Origin: Streptomyces spinoverrucosus
GTDB lineage: Bacteria > Actinomycetota > Actinomycetes > Streptomycetales > Streptomycetaceae
Direction of reading: 5' to 3'
NCBI RefSeq assembly: GCF_015712165.1
Contig: NZ_JADPZX010000001.1
Span: 5,964,001-6,028,000, forward strand
DNA: 64,000 bases
In this document: one piece after another, positions 51,504 to 59,862 of the stretch
Position numbering within the stretch: position 1 is the stretch's first letter
How the letters are laid out: each line of letters opens with the position of its first letter
Made by a program: the position numbers and the translations under genes
Notes under the pieces: generated by a model
The model's input: only the letters and a program-made list of their open reading frames with translations
Told to the model about the DNA's origin: nothing
Database searches by the model: none

Positions 51504-52742
51504 TCACTCCGGCCAGTGGACCAGGAGCTTGCGGGGGCCGCGGAAGGACACGTTGGCCGGGAAGTCGAAGTCCTGCTCCTCCACCATCCGCATCCGCGGG
51601 GCCCGCTGGGCCAGCAGGTCGAGGGCGATACGCGCCTCCATACGGGCGAGGGCGGCACCGATGCAGTAGTGGATGCCCTGCCCGAAGGCCAGGTGCTTGC
51701 GGACGTCACCGCGGTGGATGTCGAAGGTCTCCGGTTCCTCGAAGTGCTTCGGGTCCCGGTTCGCGGCCCCCAGCAGCAGGAGCACCTTGGCCTCCGCCGG
51801 GATCTCCACGCCGCCCACGGTCACCGCCCTCGTGGTGATCCGCCGCCAGGCCGGAATGCTGCTGTCGAAGCGCAGCACCTCCTCCACCGCCTGCGGGATG
51901 AGCGAGCGGTCGGCGCACAGGTCGTCCCACTGCGAGCGGTTGGCCAGCAGCCTGCGCACGGCGTTGCCGGTGAAGCTGGTGGTGGTCTCGTGCCCGGCGA
52001 AACTCAGTCCGTACGCCACGTTCGTGATGTCCGGGATGGACAGGCTCCGAGGGTCCTGCTGGTGGATCCGGATCAGGTCGCTGGTGAAGTCGTCGACCGG
52101 CTCGGCCGCCCGCTTGGCGACGAACTCCTCCACGTAGGACCAGTAGTTGACCATGTTGGTGGCGATGTCGCGCTGTTCGTCGGCGGTCGGCCGGCCCCAG
52201 CTGAAGGCGATACGGTTGCCGCACCACGACTTCAGCATGTCCATGTCCTCATCGGGGAAGCCGATGAACGTGAAGATCATGTAGGCGGGCAGGGGATAGG
52301 TCAGGGCCGAGACCAGGTCGACCACACCGGGCGCGATCGCGTCGACCAGTTCGGTCGCCTTGGCCCACACCTTCGGCTCCAGAACCGAGATCCGCCGGGC
52401 CGAGAAACCCTTCTGGTTGTGCCGGCGTATTCGGGTGTGCCGGGGCGGATCACAGTCGGACATCACCGGATAGGCATGGAATCCCGCTTTGATGATGGAC
52501 TGCGCCTCGTCGCTGAGCGGGAATACCGGACGCTGCCCGACCGCGGCGGAAAACGCTTTCGGGTCCATCAGGGCGCTCTGGACGTCGTCGAAGCGGGTTA
52601 TCACCCACATGTCGATCGCCGGCGCGTAGAAGGCGGGCGTCTCCTCCCGCACGGCGGAATGAATCGGATAGGGGTCGGCGACGTACGCATCCCCGAGGGG
52701 ATTGAAATCGTGGTTGATCGGGCACGACCTCGCGTTCGACAT
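51504..52742 (-). CDS. Cytochrome P450
   Basis: A 412-residue soluble bacterial P450. The I-helix oxygen-activation motif is AGHETTTS, the K-helix ExxR is in AVEEVLRFDS, and the heme loop FGQGIHYCIGAALAR carries the cysteine ligand. The N-terminus (SNARSCPINHDFNPL) resembles CYP families of secondary metabolism. It needs ferredoxin and a reductase; a 7Fe ferredoxin is encoded at 57343-57669 in the adjacent operon and a ferredoxin-reductase-type gene at 27423. It is divergent from the LysR gene at 52837, which is its likely regulator. Confidence 0.93.
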   Translation of the reverse strand: MSNARSCPINHDFNPLGDAYVADPYPIHSAVREETPAFYAPAIDMWVITRFDDVQSALMDPKAFSAAVGQRPVFPLSDEAQSIIKAGFHAYPVMSDCDPPRHTRIRRHNQKGFSARRISVLEPKVWAKATELVDAIAPGVVDLVSALTYPLPAYMIFTFIGFPDEDMDMLKSWCGNRIAFSWGRPTADEQRDIATNMVNYWSYVEEFVAKRAAEPVDDFTSDLIRIHQQDPRSLSIPDITNVAYGLSFAGHETTTSFTGNAVRRLLANRSQWDDLCADRSLIPQAVEEVLRFDSSIPAWRRITTRAVTVGGVEIPAEAKVLLLLGAANRDPKHFEEPETFDIHRGDVRKHLAFGQGIHYCIGAALARMEARIALDLLAQRAPRMRMVEEQDFDFPANVSFRGPRKLLVHWPE

Positions 52743-52836
52743 GGCGAAACCTCCCGGGATCGAAGGTCTTCAGTCTCGCCCAGCACCAACTCCCTTGAAA
52801 ACGTGAAAGATATGGACAGGAATCCAGGTTTTTCTC

Positions 52837-53814
52837 ATGCCTGAGCGGATGAGCCTGCGTCAGCTGGACTATTTCGTGACGGCCGCCGAGGTCGGGACGA
52901 TGACCGGGGCGGCGCAGCGGTTGTACGTGTCGCAGTCCGCGGTGTCCGCGGGCATCGGGGAGCTGGAGCACCAACTCGGCGTGCAGCTGGTGATCCGCGC
53001 CAAGGCCAAGGGACTGACCCTGACCGCCGCCGGGCGCCGGCTCCTGCCCGAGGCCCGGGCCCTGCTGGCCCGCAGCGAGGAGCTGAGGGCGGACCTGCGG
53101 GAGGTGGGCCAGGCCCCGGCCGGCCGACTGGTGATCGGCTGCTTCGCCACCCTGGCCCCGTTCCTGCTGCCACGGCTGCTGGAGGAGTTCCCCGGCGCCT
53201 ACCCCGACATCACCCTGGACTTCGTCGAGGGATCCCTGACCGACCTGCAGCGACTGCTGCGCAACGGCGACTGCGAACTGGCCCTGATCTACGGTGTCGA
53301 CATCGAGCCCGGTATCGACTTCGACCGCCTCTACTCCACCGAGCCGCACGTCCTGCTGGCCTCCGAGCACCCGCTGGCCGGCAAGGAGGCCGTCCGGCTG
53401 GCCGACCTCGGCGACCAGGAGATGGTCATGCTGGACGTGCCGCCCAGCAGCCGGTACTTCAGCGAGGTCCTGGCCGACGCCGGGGTCACCCCCGTCGTCC
53501 GGCATCGCACCGAGAGCTTCGAGCTCGTCCGGAGCCTGGTGGCGCGCGGCGCGGGATACTCGCTGCTCATCCAGCGCCCCGCGCTGGACGTCAGCTACGA
53601 GGGGCGCGGGCTGCGGGCCTGCCGCATCGCCGACCGGGTCGCACCGCTCTCCGTCGGGCTGGCGCACACGCACGGATCCCACCTCACGCGGCGGGCCGCC
53701 GCGTTCGCGGCGTACTGCCGTACGGCCGTCACCGGCACCCGTGCGGCACAGGGTCGTGTCGCGAAGTTGCCAGCGCCTACCCCGGTCACCCGGGCAGGCT
53801 GGGCCCATGCATGA
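52837..53814 (+). CDS. LysR-family transcriptional regulator
   Basis: A 325-residue regulator. The winged helix-turn-helix occupies residues 5-65 (LRQLDYFVTAAEVGTMTGAA, YVSQSAVSAGIGELEHQLG), and the effector domain starts near GRLVIGCFATLAPFLLPRLL. It is divergent from the P450 gene across 94 bp of comparatively AT-rich DNA, the classic LysR arrangement. Its 3' end overlaps the first codons of the Ada-AlkA gene (53807-53814), so the two are co-transcribed or the Ada gene has an internal promoter within the LysR 3' end. Confidence 0.9.
   Translation: MPERMSLRQLDYFVTAAEVGTMTGAAQRLYVSQSAVSAGIGELEHQLGVQLVIRAKAKGLTLTAAGRRLLPEARALLARSEELRADLREVGQAPAGRLVIGCFATLAPFLLPRLLEEFPGAYPDITLDFVEGSLTDLQRLLRNGDCELALIYGVDIEPGIDFDRLYSTEPHVLLASEHPLAGKEAVRLADLGDQEMVMLDVPPSSRYFSEVLADAGVTPVVRHRTESFELVRSLVARGAGYSLLIQRPALDVSYEGRGLRACRIADRVAPLSVGLAHTHGSHLTRRAAAFAAYCRTAVTGTRAAQGRVAKLPAPTPVTRAGWAHA
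53751..53772 (+). promoter_or_regulatory. Copy of the GlxA-region half-site upstream of the Ada-AlkA gene
   Basis: GGGTCGTGTCGCGAAGTTGC plus CA matches 49307-49328 at 17 of 22 positions, all differences being transitions. It lies 35-56 bp upstream of the Ada start, inside the 3' end of the LysR gene, and could be a binding site shared by one regulator. Confidence 0.5.
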
Positions 53815-55354
53815 AGACGTGGAGCGATGCGTCCGGGCCGTGCAGTCCAAGGACGCCCGGTTCGACGGCTGGTTCTTCACCGCAGTGCTGACCACCGGGA
53901 TCTACTGCCGTCCCAGCTGCCCGGTGGTGCCGCCCAAACCGAAGAACATGACCTTCTATCCGAGTGCGGCGGCGGCCCAGCAGGCCGGGTTCCGGGCCTG
54001 CAAGCGCTGCCGCCCCGACGCGACACCGGGCTCCCCGGAGTGGAACGAGCGGGCGGACCTCGCGGCCCGGGCGATGCGGCTGATCAAGGACGGGGTCGTC
54101 GACCGGGAAGGAGTGCCCGGACTCGCGGCACGACTCGGCTACTCCACGCGCCAGATCGAACGGCAGCTGCAGGCCGAGGTCGGCGCCGGGCCCGGCGCAC
54201 TGGCCCGTGCCCAACGGGCGCAGGCCGCCCGGCTGCTCATCGAGACCAGCACGTTACCCATGGCGGACGTGGCGTTCGCGGCCGGATTCTCGTCCATCCG
54301 CACGTTCAACGACACCGTCCGCGCGGTGTTCGGCCTGTCCCCCACCGAACTGCGCCACCGCGGCCGCCCGACGGATCCCGCCGGCGCGGTGACGCTGCGG
54401 CTGCCCTTCCGCGCGCCCCTGTGCCCGGACAATCTCTTCGGCCACCTGGTCGCCGCCTCGGTGCCGGGCGTGGAGGAATGGCGCTCGGGGGCCTACCGGC
54501 GCACCTTGCGGCTGCCGCACGGACACGGCATCGCCGAACTGCGGCCCACCGGGGCCGCGTACGTCCAGTGCACCCTGACCCTGTCCGACCTGCGCGACCT
54601 GACCACCGCGATCAACCGGTGCCGTCGGCTGCTGGACCTGGACGCCGACCCGGCGGCGACCGACGACCTGCTGGGCCAGGACCCGGCCCTGGCTCCCCTG
54701 GTCCGCAAGAACCCCGGACGCCGCATCCCGCAGACCGTCGACGGCAAGGAGTTCGCGATCCGGGCGGTCCTCGGCCAGCGCCTCTCCCTCGCCGCGGCCC
54801 GCCGGCACACCGCGCGCCTGGTAGCCGCGCACGGCGAAGCGGTCACCGACCCCGGGGGCGGCCTCACGCACCTGTTCCCCACCCCCGTCCTGCTCGCCGG
54901 GATCGGCGCGACCGGCCTGGCCCTGCCGCTCGAGCACCGGGACCGGGTCCTCACCATGGCCACCGCGCTGGCCCACAGGGACATAGACCTGGGCACCGGC
55001 ACCGACTGGCAGCAGGCCCGCGCCGGGCTGCGGACCCTGCCTGGTGTGGACCCGCGCACGGTGGAGACGATCGCCCTGCGCGCGCTGGGAGACCCGGACG
55101 CCTTCCCCGTCGCCGATCCCCGCGTCGGTGCCGCCGCCGCCGAACTGGGGCTGCCGGCCTCGCCGGCGGCGCTGACCGGGCACGCCGCCGCGTGGCAGCC
55201 GTGGCGCGGTTACGCCGTGCAGCATCTGTGGGCCGCCGGCGACGCGCCGATCAGCAGGATGCCGACCGGCGACGTCGTAGCGGGCCGGGAAGCGACAGTG
55301 CCTCGTCCGGGCGCCCGTTCCACCGAGCCCGCGCTCACCCGAGTCCACCCGTGA
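53807..55354 (+). CDS. Ada N-terminal/AraC/AlkA fusion: DNA alkylation sensor and 3-methyladenine glycosylase
   Basis: A 515-residue three-part protein. The Ada zinc domain has Cys34, Cys38 and the FRACKRCRPD pair, which accept methyl from phosphotriesters. An AraC-type DNA-binding domain follows (residues about 85-185, PMADVAFAAGFSSIRTFNDT). The AlkA glycosylase domain has EFAIRAVLGQRLSLAAARRH, a helix-hairpin-helix near LPGVDPRTVETIALRAL, and the catalytic-type Asp in FPVADP. It lacks the O6-methylguanine methyltransferase domain. It would sense and excise alkylated bases. Its place between biosynthetic units suggests self-protection from a DNA-alkylating product. Confidence 0.92.
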   Translation: MHEDVERCVRAVQSKDARFDGWFFTAVLTTGIYCRPSCPVVPPKPKNMTFYPSAAAAQQAGFRACKRCRPDATPGSPEWNERADLAARAMRLIKDGVVDREGVPGLAARLGYSTRQIERQLQAEVGAGPGALARAQRAQAARLLIETSTLPMADVAFAAGFSSIRTFNDTVRAVFGLSPTELRHRGRPTDPAGAVTLRLPFRAPLCPDNLFGHLVAASVPGVEEWRSGAYRRTLRLPHGHGIAELRPTGAAYVQCTLTLSDLRDLTTAINRCRRLLDLDADPAATDDLLGQDPALAPLVRKNPGRRIPQTVDGKEFAIRAVLGQRLSLAAARRHTARLVAAHGEAVTDPGGGLTHLFPTPVLLAGIGATGLALPLEHRDRVLTMATALAHRDIDLGTGTDWQQARAGLRTLPGVDPRTVETIALRALGDPDAFPVADPRVGAAAAELGLPASPAALTGHAAAWQPWRGYAVQHLWAAGDAPISRMPTGDVVAGREATVPRPGARSTEPALTRVHP

Positions 55355-55370
55355 GCCCTGGAGGCACTTC

Positions 55371-55667
55371 ATGAGCGACGACACACTCCTCGACCGCGCC
55401 CGGCACATCGCCGAGGAGGCCCGCCAGATCCTGGAGGAACTGCGCGCCAAGGACGACCCGGAGCATCTCGACACCGCCGCACCGGCCGTCGCGGCGCCCT
55501 TCGAGGAGGCCTTCGCCGATCTCGCCGAGGTCTGCGAACTGCTCGCCGCGGCCGCACCGCACAGCATCCATCACGGCCCGCTGCGGGAGTCCGCCGCGAC
55601 GCTGCGCGCCCTGACCCGGCACTGGTACGCCGTCCGGCTCAACGCGGGGTGCACCGGGGTGGTCTGA
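55371..55667 (+). CDS. Small helical protein of unknown function
   Basis: A 98-residue, cysteine-poor, largely helical protein (DRARHIAEEARQILEELRAK, then FEEAFADLAEVCELLAAAAP). The start at 55371 has a GGAGG site 7 nt upstream and lies 16 bp after the Ada-AlkA stop, so it is co-transcribed with it. I do not recognise a family. The heptad-like pattern suggests a dimeric or coiled-coil accessory protein; a link to DNA repair is only by position. Confidence 0.7.
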   Translation: MSDDTLLDRARHIAEEARQILEELRAKDDPEHLDTAAPAVAAPFEEAFADLAEVCELLAAAAPHSIHHGPLRESAATLRALTRHWYAVRLNAGCTGVV

Positions 55668-55676
55668 GCCGCACCG

Positions 55677-55710
55677 CTCAGACCGTGAGGTCGACTCAGA
55701 CCGTGAGGTC
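55677..55710. repeat. 18-bp tandem duplication at the serA 3' end
   Basis: CTCAGACCGTGAGGTC occurs at 55677 and again at 55695. On the minus strand the last codons of serA and its stop (VDLTV-stop) are followed by a second VDLTV-stop in the same frame. Confidence 0.9.
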
Positions 55711-57288
55711 CACGAAGTGGGCCGAACTGGCCCCGATGGCCTCGCTGATGGACCCGACCACGGCGGCGGGGACGACGTTGTCCACTGTCAGGGCGACCGC
55801 GGCCTCGCCGCCCTCGGTGTCGCGGGCGACCTGCATGGCGGCGATGTTGACGCCCGCCTCCCCCAGGATCCGGCCGATGGTGCCGACCATGCCGGGCATG
55901 TCCTTGTACTGGAGGAACAGCATGTGGTCGGTGATGTCCAGGTCGATCTCGTACTCCCCGACCCCGGCGAGCTTCTGCACGTGCCCGGAACCGGCCGTGG
56001 TGCCGGAGACACCGACGGCCGTGCCGTCGGCGAACGTGCCGCGCACCGTCACCAGATCGCCGTGCGGGGCGCACTCCGAGCCGGTGGTGAAGTGTACGGC
56101 GGGGACGCGTTCCCGGGCGATCAGCGGAGCGTTCACCAAGGTGACCGCGCGGTCGGTCAGGCCGGTGACGACCCCCTTGAGGGCGGCGAGTTCGAGCACG
56201 CTCACATCGTGCCGGGTGATCTCGCCGCGCACCTCGACGTGCAGGGCGACCGGAGTGCGGTCGTCGGCCAGCGCGCCGAAGATCCGGCCGAGGTTCTCCG
56301 CGAGCGGCAGGAGCAGGCCGACCTCCTCGGTGACGCCGCCACCGCGGACGTTGACGGCCTCGGGGACCAAATCGCCCGCCAGGACCCGGCGTACGGCGCC
56401 GGCGACCGCGATGCCCGCCTTGTCCTGTGCCTCGGTGGTCGACGCCCCGAGGTGCGGGGTGACCACCACGTTGTCCAGGGCGAACAGCGGGGAGTCGGTG
56501 CAGGGCTCGACGGCGAAGACATCGAGGCCCGCACCGGCCACGCGGCCCTCCCGCAACGCCGTCGCGAGCGCCTCCTCGTCGACGATGCCACCCCGCGCGG
56601 CGTTGATGATCCGCACGCTGCGTTTGACCCGCCTCAACTCCTCCTCGCCGATCAGGCCGATCGTCTCCGGAGTCCTGGGCAGGTGAACCGTGATGAAGTC
56701 GGCCCTTTCGAGGAGCTCGTCCAGGGAGACGAGAGCGGCCGGCACCCGGGCCGCCTGCTGGTCGCGGACATGGGCGTCGTGCGCGACGACCCGCATGCCG
56801 AAGGCCGACATCCGCTCGGCCACCAGTCGGCCGATGCGCCCCAGGCCCACGACACCGAGGGTCTTGCCGGCCAGCTCCACCCCGACGTACTTGCCGCGCT
56901 GCCACTCACCGGCCTTGAGGGCCCCGTTGGCCTGCGGGATGTTGCGGGCGGTGGAGATGATCAGGCCGCAGGCGAGCTCGGCGGCGGTGACGATGTTCGC
57001 CGTGGGGGCGTTGACGACCGTGACCCCGGCCCGGGTGGCGGCCTGGACGTCGACGTTGTCCAGGCCGACCCCGGCCCGGGCGACGATCCTCAGCCGGGGC
57101 GCGGCGGCGAACACCTCGGCGTCCACCCGGGTCGCGGAACGCACCAGGAGCGCGTCGGCCTCCGCCACGGCCGCGAGCAGGGCGGCACGGTCCTGTCCGG
57201 CACAGCGCCGGACCTCCACGCCCGGGCCCAGGGCGTCGACGGTGGCGGGGGCGAGGTCTTCGGCGAGCAGTACGACAGGTGTCTTCAT
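55696..57288 (-). CDS. serA: D-3-phosphoglycerate dehydrogenase (SerA) in the biosynthetic operon
   Basis: A 530-residue long-form SerA (ATG 57288; GTG 57303 is an alternative). It oxidises 3-phosphoglycerate to phosphohydroxypyruvate, the first step of serine synthesis. Domains are substrate and NAD-binding (GVVGLGRIGRLVAERMSAFG, with catalytic His in TPHLGASTTEAQDKAG), an allosteric substrate-binding domain, and a C-terminal ACT domain (MLFLQYKDMPGMVGTIGRIL). The core genome normally has its own serA, so a copy ending a biosynthetic operon probably boosts serine supply for the product. It is convergent with the 98-residue gene. Confidence 0.93.
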   Translation of the reverse strand: MKTPVVLLAEDLAPATVDALGPGVEVRRCAGQDRAALLAAVAEADALLVRSATRVDAEVFAAAPRLRIVARAGVGLDNVDVQAATRAGVTVVNAPTANIVTAAELACGLIISTARNIPQANGALKAGEWQRGKYVGVELAGKTLGVVGLGRIGRLVAERMSAFGMRVVAHDAHVRDQQAARVPAALVSLDELLERADFITVHLPRTPETIGLIGEEELRRVKRSVRIINAARGGIVDEEALATALREGRVAGAGLDVFAVEPCTDSPLFALDNVVVTPHLGASTTEAQDKAGIAVAGAVRRVLAGDLVPEAVNVRGGGVTEEVGLLLPLAENLGRIFGALADDRTPVALHVEVRGEITRHDVSVLELAALKGVVTGLTDRAVTLVNAPLIARERVPAVHFTTGSECAPHGDLVTVRGTFADGTAVGVSGTTAGSGHVQKLAGVGEYEIDLDITDHMLFLQYKDMPGMVGTIGRILGEAGVNIAAMQVARDTEGGEAAVALTVDNVVPAAVVGSISEAIGASSAHFVDLTV

Positions 57289-57342
57289 CGGAACTCGTTT
57301 CACGCGAATACGGCGGTCAGTTGTCCGTACGGCCGGGGCGTA

Positions 57343-57669
57343 CTACTCCGCGGGGACGCTGGGCGGAGCGGCCGCGACCACGGGGTGATCGGTGTCGAGC
57401 GGCGGCTGGGCGGAGGCACCGCCGGGCGAGCCGATCGTGGCGAAGAAGTCGCGGTCGGCGGTGGCGTAGTCCGACCACTCGGGGGGCACCGCGTCCTCGT
57501 AGAAGACGGCCTCGACGGGGCACACGGGCTCACAGGCCCCGCAGTCGACGCACTCGTCGGGATGTATGTACATCTTGCGGGGGCCTTCGTAGATGCAGTC
57601 GACGGGGCATTCCTCGATACATGCCTTGTCCTTGACGTCGACACAGGGCTGGGCGATGACATAGGTCAT
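57343..57669 (-). CDS. fdxA: FdxA-type 7Fe (3Fe-4S/4Fe-4S) ferredoxin
   Basis: A 108-residue ferredoxin. Cluster cysteines are in QPCVDVKDKACIEECPVDCI and PDECVDCGACEPVCPVEA, giving the 3Fe-4S plus 4Fe-4S layout of actinobacterial FdxA. The C-terminal 35 residues (ATADRDFFATIG, then Ala/Pro-rich) are typical. It starts 4 bp after the VOC gene stop, within the operon. It could feed electrons to the nearby P450 or to a reductive or oxidative step of the pathway. Confidence 0.93.
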   Translation of the reverse strand: MTYVIAQPCVDVKDKACIEECPVDCIYEGPRKMYIHPDECVDCGACEPVCPVEAVFYEDAVPPEWSDYATADRDFFATIGSPGGASAQPPLDTDHPVVAAAPPSVPAE

Positions 57670-57672
57670 GGG

Positions 57673-58527
57673 TCAGTCCTTCACGGTCCAGGAGTCGGGG
57701 TCGGCGAGAGTGCTGCTGACAGCGGGGAGTTCGCTCCAGGCCTCGGCCCTCGTTCCGCCGGGGAGGGCGAGCACGTCCGGGTCGTCGGTCCGTAGATCGG
57801 CCAGTCCGGCGGGGAGGCCGGTAGGGGGCACGAGCAGCGCCACCCTGGGCTGGTTCTCGGGTGGTGGCGGCGGGGTCGGCCGTCCGATCAGCAGGAGGTT
57901 GCCGATGATCGCCGTACGGGCCGCGCGGGCGCCGGTCGGCAGCGGGTGGTCCATGGCGGTCGCCTGGAGGAGCGTCTCGTAGCGCCGGACGGTGTCGGGG
58001 AAGGCCTCCTCGTCCACCGCGCGGCGCGCCAGCAGCCGGACGCCGTCCGGTGCGGCGGCGGGCCGGGCGGCCGGAGGTCGGGGCCGCTCGCCGTCCCAGG
58101 GCCGGTGCTCGACCAGCTCGGCCAGCGTGCCGTCCGGATAGCGGACCCGGGCGCGGGCTCCCGGCAGGATGCGCTCGGGCGGTTCGAGAACGGTGGTGCC
58201 GGTGCCGTCGAGGAGCTCCAGCTGCCGTTGCAGCGAGGGCACGATCAGGGAGTACGAGGTGCGCCGCTGGATCGGCGTGAAGGGACGGGCACTGGCGATC
58301 AGCAACAGGTTGCCCACGGCGGCCAGTTCCAGGCCGCCGAAGTCGGGAATCGGCATCCGCAGATCGGCGGGCACGCCCAGCAGACGTTCGTAGAAGGCGA
58401 TGTGGTCGTCGAGTTCGGCCACGTCGACGAGTGAGCGGGCCAGCAGCCGTGGCCGGGGCAGGGCGGAGGAGTCGGGGAGGGTGCGGAACCAGCGCTCGGG
58501 GTGGGCGGGTCGTCGGGGCACGGACAT
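57673..58527 (-). CDS. Two-domain VOC-fold protein
   Basis: A 284-residue protein with two tandem VOC-like halves. The first has DLDDHIAFYERLLG-type spacing (VAELDDHIAFYERLLGVPAD), LAAVGNLLLIASA and YPDGTLAELVEHRPWDG; the second has VRRYETLLQATAMDH and AIIGNLLLIGRPT. It could be a metal-dependent isomerase or lyase, or a product-binding resistance protein. The canonical His/Glu metal ligands are not obvious, so a binding or sequestering role is as likely as catalysis. It is embedded between condensation-enzyme and ferredoxin genes with 3-bp gaps. Confidence 0.65.
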   Translation of the reverse strand: MSVPRRPAHPERWFRTLPDSSALPRPRLLARSLVDVAELDDHIAFYERLLGVPADLRMPIPDFGGLELAAVGNLLLIASARPFTPIQRRTSYSLIVPSLQRQLELLDGTGTTVLEPPERILPGARARVRYPDGTLAELVEHRPWDGERPRPPAARPAAAPDGVRLLARRAVDEEAFPDTVRRYETLLQATAMDHPLPTGARAARTAIIGNLLLIGRPTPPPPPENQPRVALLVPPTGLPAGLADLRTDDPDVLALPGGTRAEAWSELPAVSSTLADPDSWTVKD

Positions 58528-58530
58528 CGA

Positions 58531-59862
58531 TCAGCCTTTCGTCGCTTCGTGGGCCGCGCCGGCCCACCACGGCCGCGCCGCCAGCCCCCAGGCCGCGAAC
58601 TCCTCGGCGACGAGGCGGTGCAGGGACGCGGAGTCGCCGAAGTGGTCGGGCATACCGGTGACGGTCACCGTCATGCGCGGGCCGGCCCGGAACAGACACA
58701 GGGACGCCCGCAGCCGGGCCTTGTCCGGACGCAGGCCGGGCACGTTCATGGTGCGCAGGGCGACGGCGTCGGCCCGGTGGCCGGCGAATCCGAGCACGGC
58801 GTCGGAGGCGTCGCCGAAGTTGGAGGCCACCACGTCGGTCTGCTGCGCGCCGGGGCTCTTCAGGGCGGCGGCGTGCCGTGCGGGCAGCAGATGCCACAGG
58901 GGTTCGGGTACGAGGGTGGCGCTGTGCGCGCCGGAGCCCTGGAGCAGGGTTTTCGTCGCCCGCCGGGTGTCGTGCAGCGCGTCGTGGCGTACCGGGCCGC
59001 CGGGCAGCCGCAGGGGGACGACGACCAGGGCGTTGGCGCGCTCGTCGGCGCCGTGGCGCAGGTTCATCGGGATACCGACGCGGACGTCGTCGTGCGCGGC
59101 GCGCGGCACCCTGGCCCGGACGAGGTTGGCGGCGATCTCCAGGAACAGCGTGTTGGCGGTGCCGCCGTGGGCGCGGGCCCGCTCCTGCCATGCGGCGGCG
59201 TCGACCTCGAAGATGGCCGTCGTGAAGAACCTGGGGCGGGCCGGGGGACCGGCCGCCGGGGCGGGGCGCGGGCGCAGCGCGGCGCGGACCAGCGCACGCC
59301 GCCGGGGGTCGCGGGCCAGGCCCAGGGACCAGCGTGCCGTGCGGGCGACGGCTCGGCTCACCTGCGCCAGCGCGTCGGCGGCGTCGCTGTCGGCCAGTCC
59401 GCCCGGCCGGTGTGCCGGGGTGGGCGCCGCGAGCGCGTTGAGGATGCCCAGGCCGTCGCTGCGGAAGTGCGGCACGGTCAGTGAGATCAGGCAGCCGTCG
59501 TGGTGGGGGGCGGCCGCCAGGCGCCACAGTTCCGTGCCGTCGGCGGGCAGCGGCTGCCGTACCTGGGCGTCGATCCACTCCGGCGCCGTGCTGTCGGTCA
59601 GCGGGTGCGGATCGACGTGCAGCGGGTGGGAGTTGGCGGCCCGGACCCAGCTGCGGCGGGCGCCGGGGACACGGGCAGGGGCCGCGCGGCGGCTGAGCAG
59701 CCCCTCGTCGAGGCGCAGCCATTCGTCCCGCAGCGCCTGGACGGGGACGGGCACGGGCAGACGCCACAGCACCTGCACGACGCGGCTGGAGCCGAGGGTG
59801 GCCGCGGCCTGGTGCAGCATCTCGTCGGTGGAGTTCAGCCGCCAGGCTGTCGCGTCGTTCAT
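58531..59862 (-). CDS. Standalone condensation-type (chloramphenicol-acetyltransferase-fold) acyltransferase
   Basis: A 443-residue protein of the CoA/carrier-dependent acyltransferase superfamily. The active-site motif HxxxDG is in ISLTVPHFRSDGLGILNAL, and a later segment GIPMNLRHG resembles the condensation-domain latch or floor region. There are no adenylation or carrier domains attached. Such free-standing enzymes make ester or amide bonds from acyl thioesters (PapA, WS/DGAT or C domains). The start overlaps the stop of the flavoenzyme gene (ATGA 59859-59862). In this operon it may join a hydrazino- or diazo-acyl unit to an alcohol or amine such as serine; that is inference. Confidence 0.75.
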   Translation of the reverse strand: MNDATAWRLNSTDEMLHQAAATLGSSRVVQVLWRLPVPVPVQALRDEWLRLDEGLLSRRAAPARVPGARRSWVRAANSHPLHVDPHPLTDSTAPEWIDAQVRQPLPADGTELWRLAAAPHHDGCLISLTVPHFRSDGLGILNALAAPTPAHRPGGLADSDAADALAQVSRAVARTARWSLGLARDPRRRALVRAALRPRPAPAAGPPARPRFFTTAIFEVDAAAWQERARAHGGTANTLFLEIAANLVRARVPRAAHDDVRVGIPMNLRHGADERANALVVVPLRLPGGPVRHDALHDTRRATKTLLQGSGAHSATLVPEPLWHLLPARHAAALKSPGAQQTDVVASNFGDASDAVLGFAGHRADAVALRTMNVPGLRPDKARLRASLCLFRAGPRMTVTVTGMPDHFGDSASLHRLVAEEFAAWGLAARPWWAGAAHEATKG

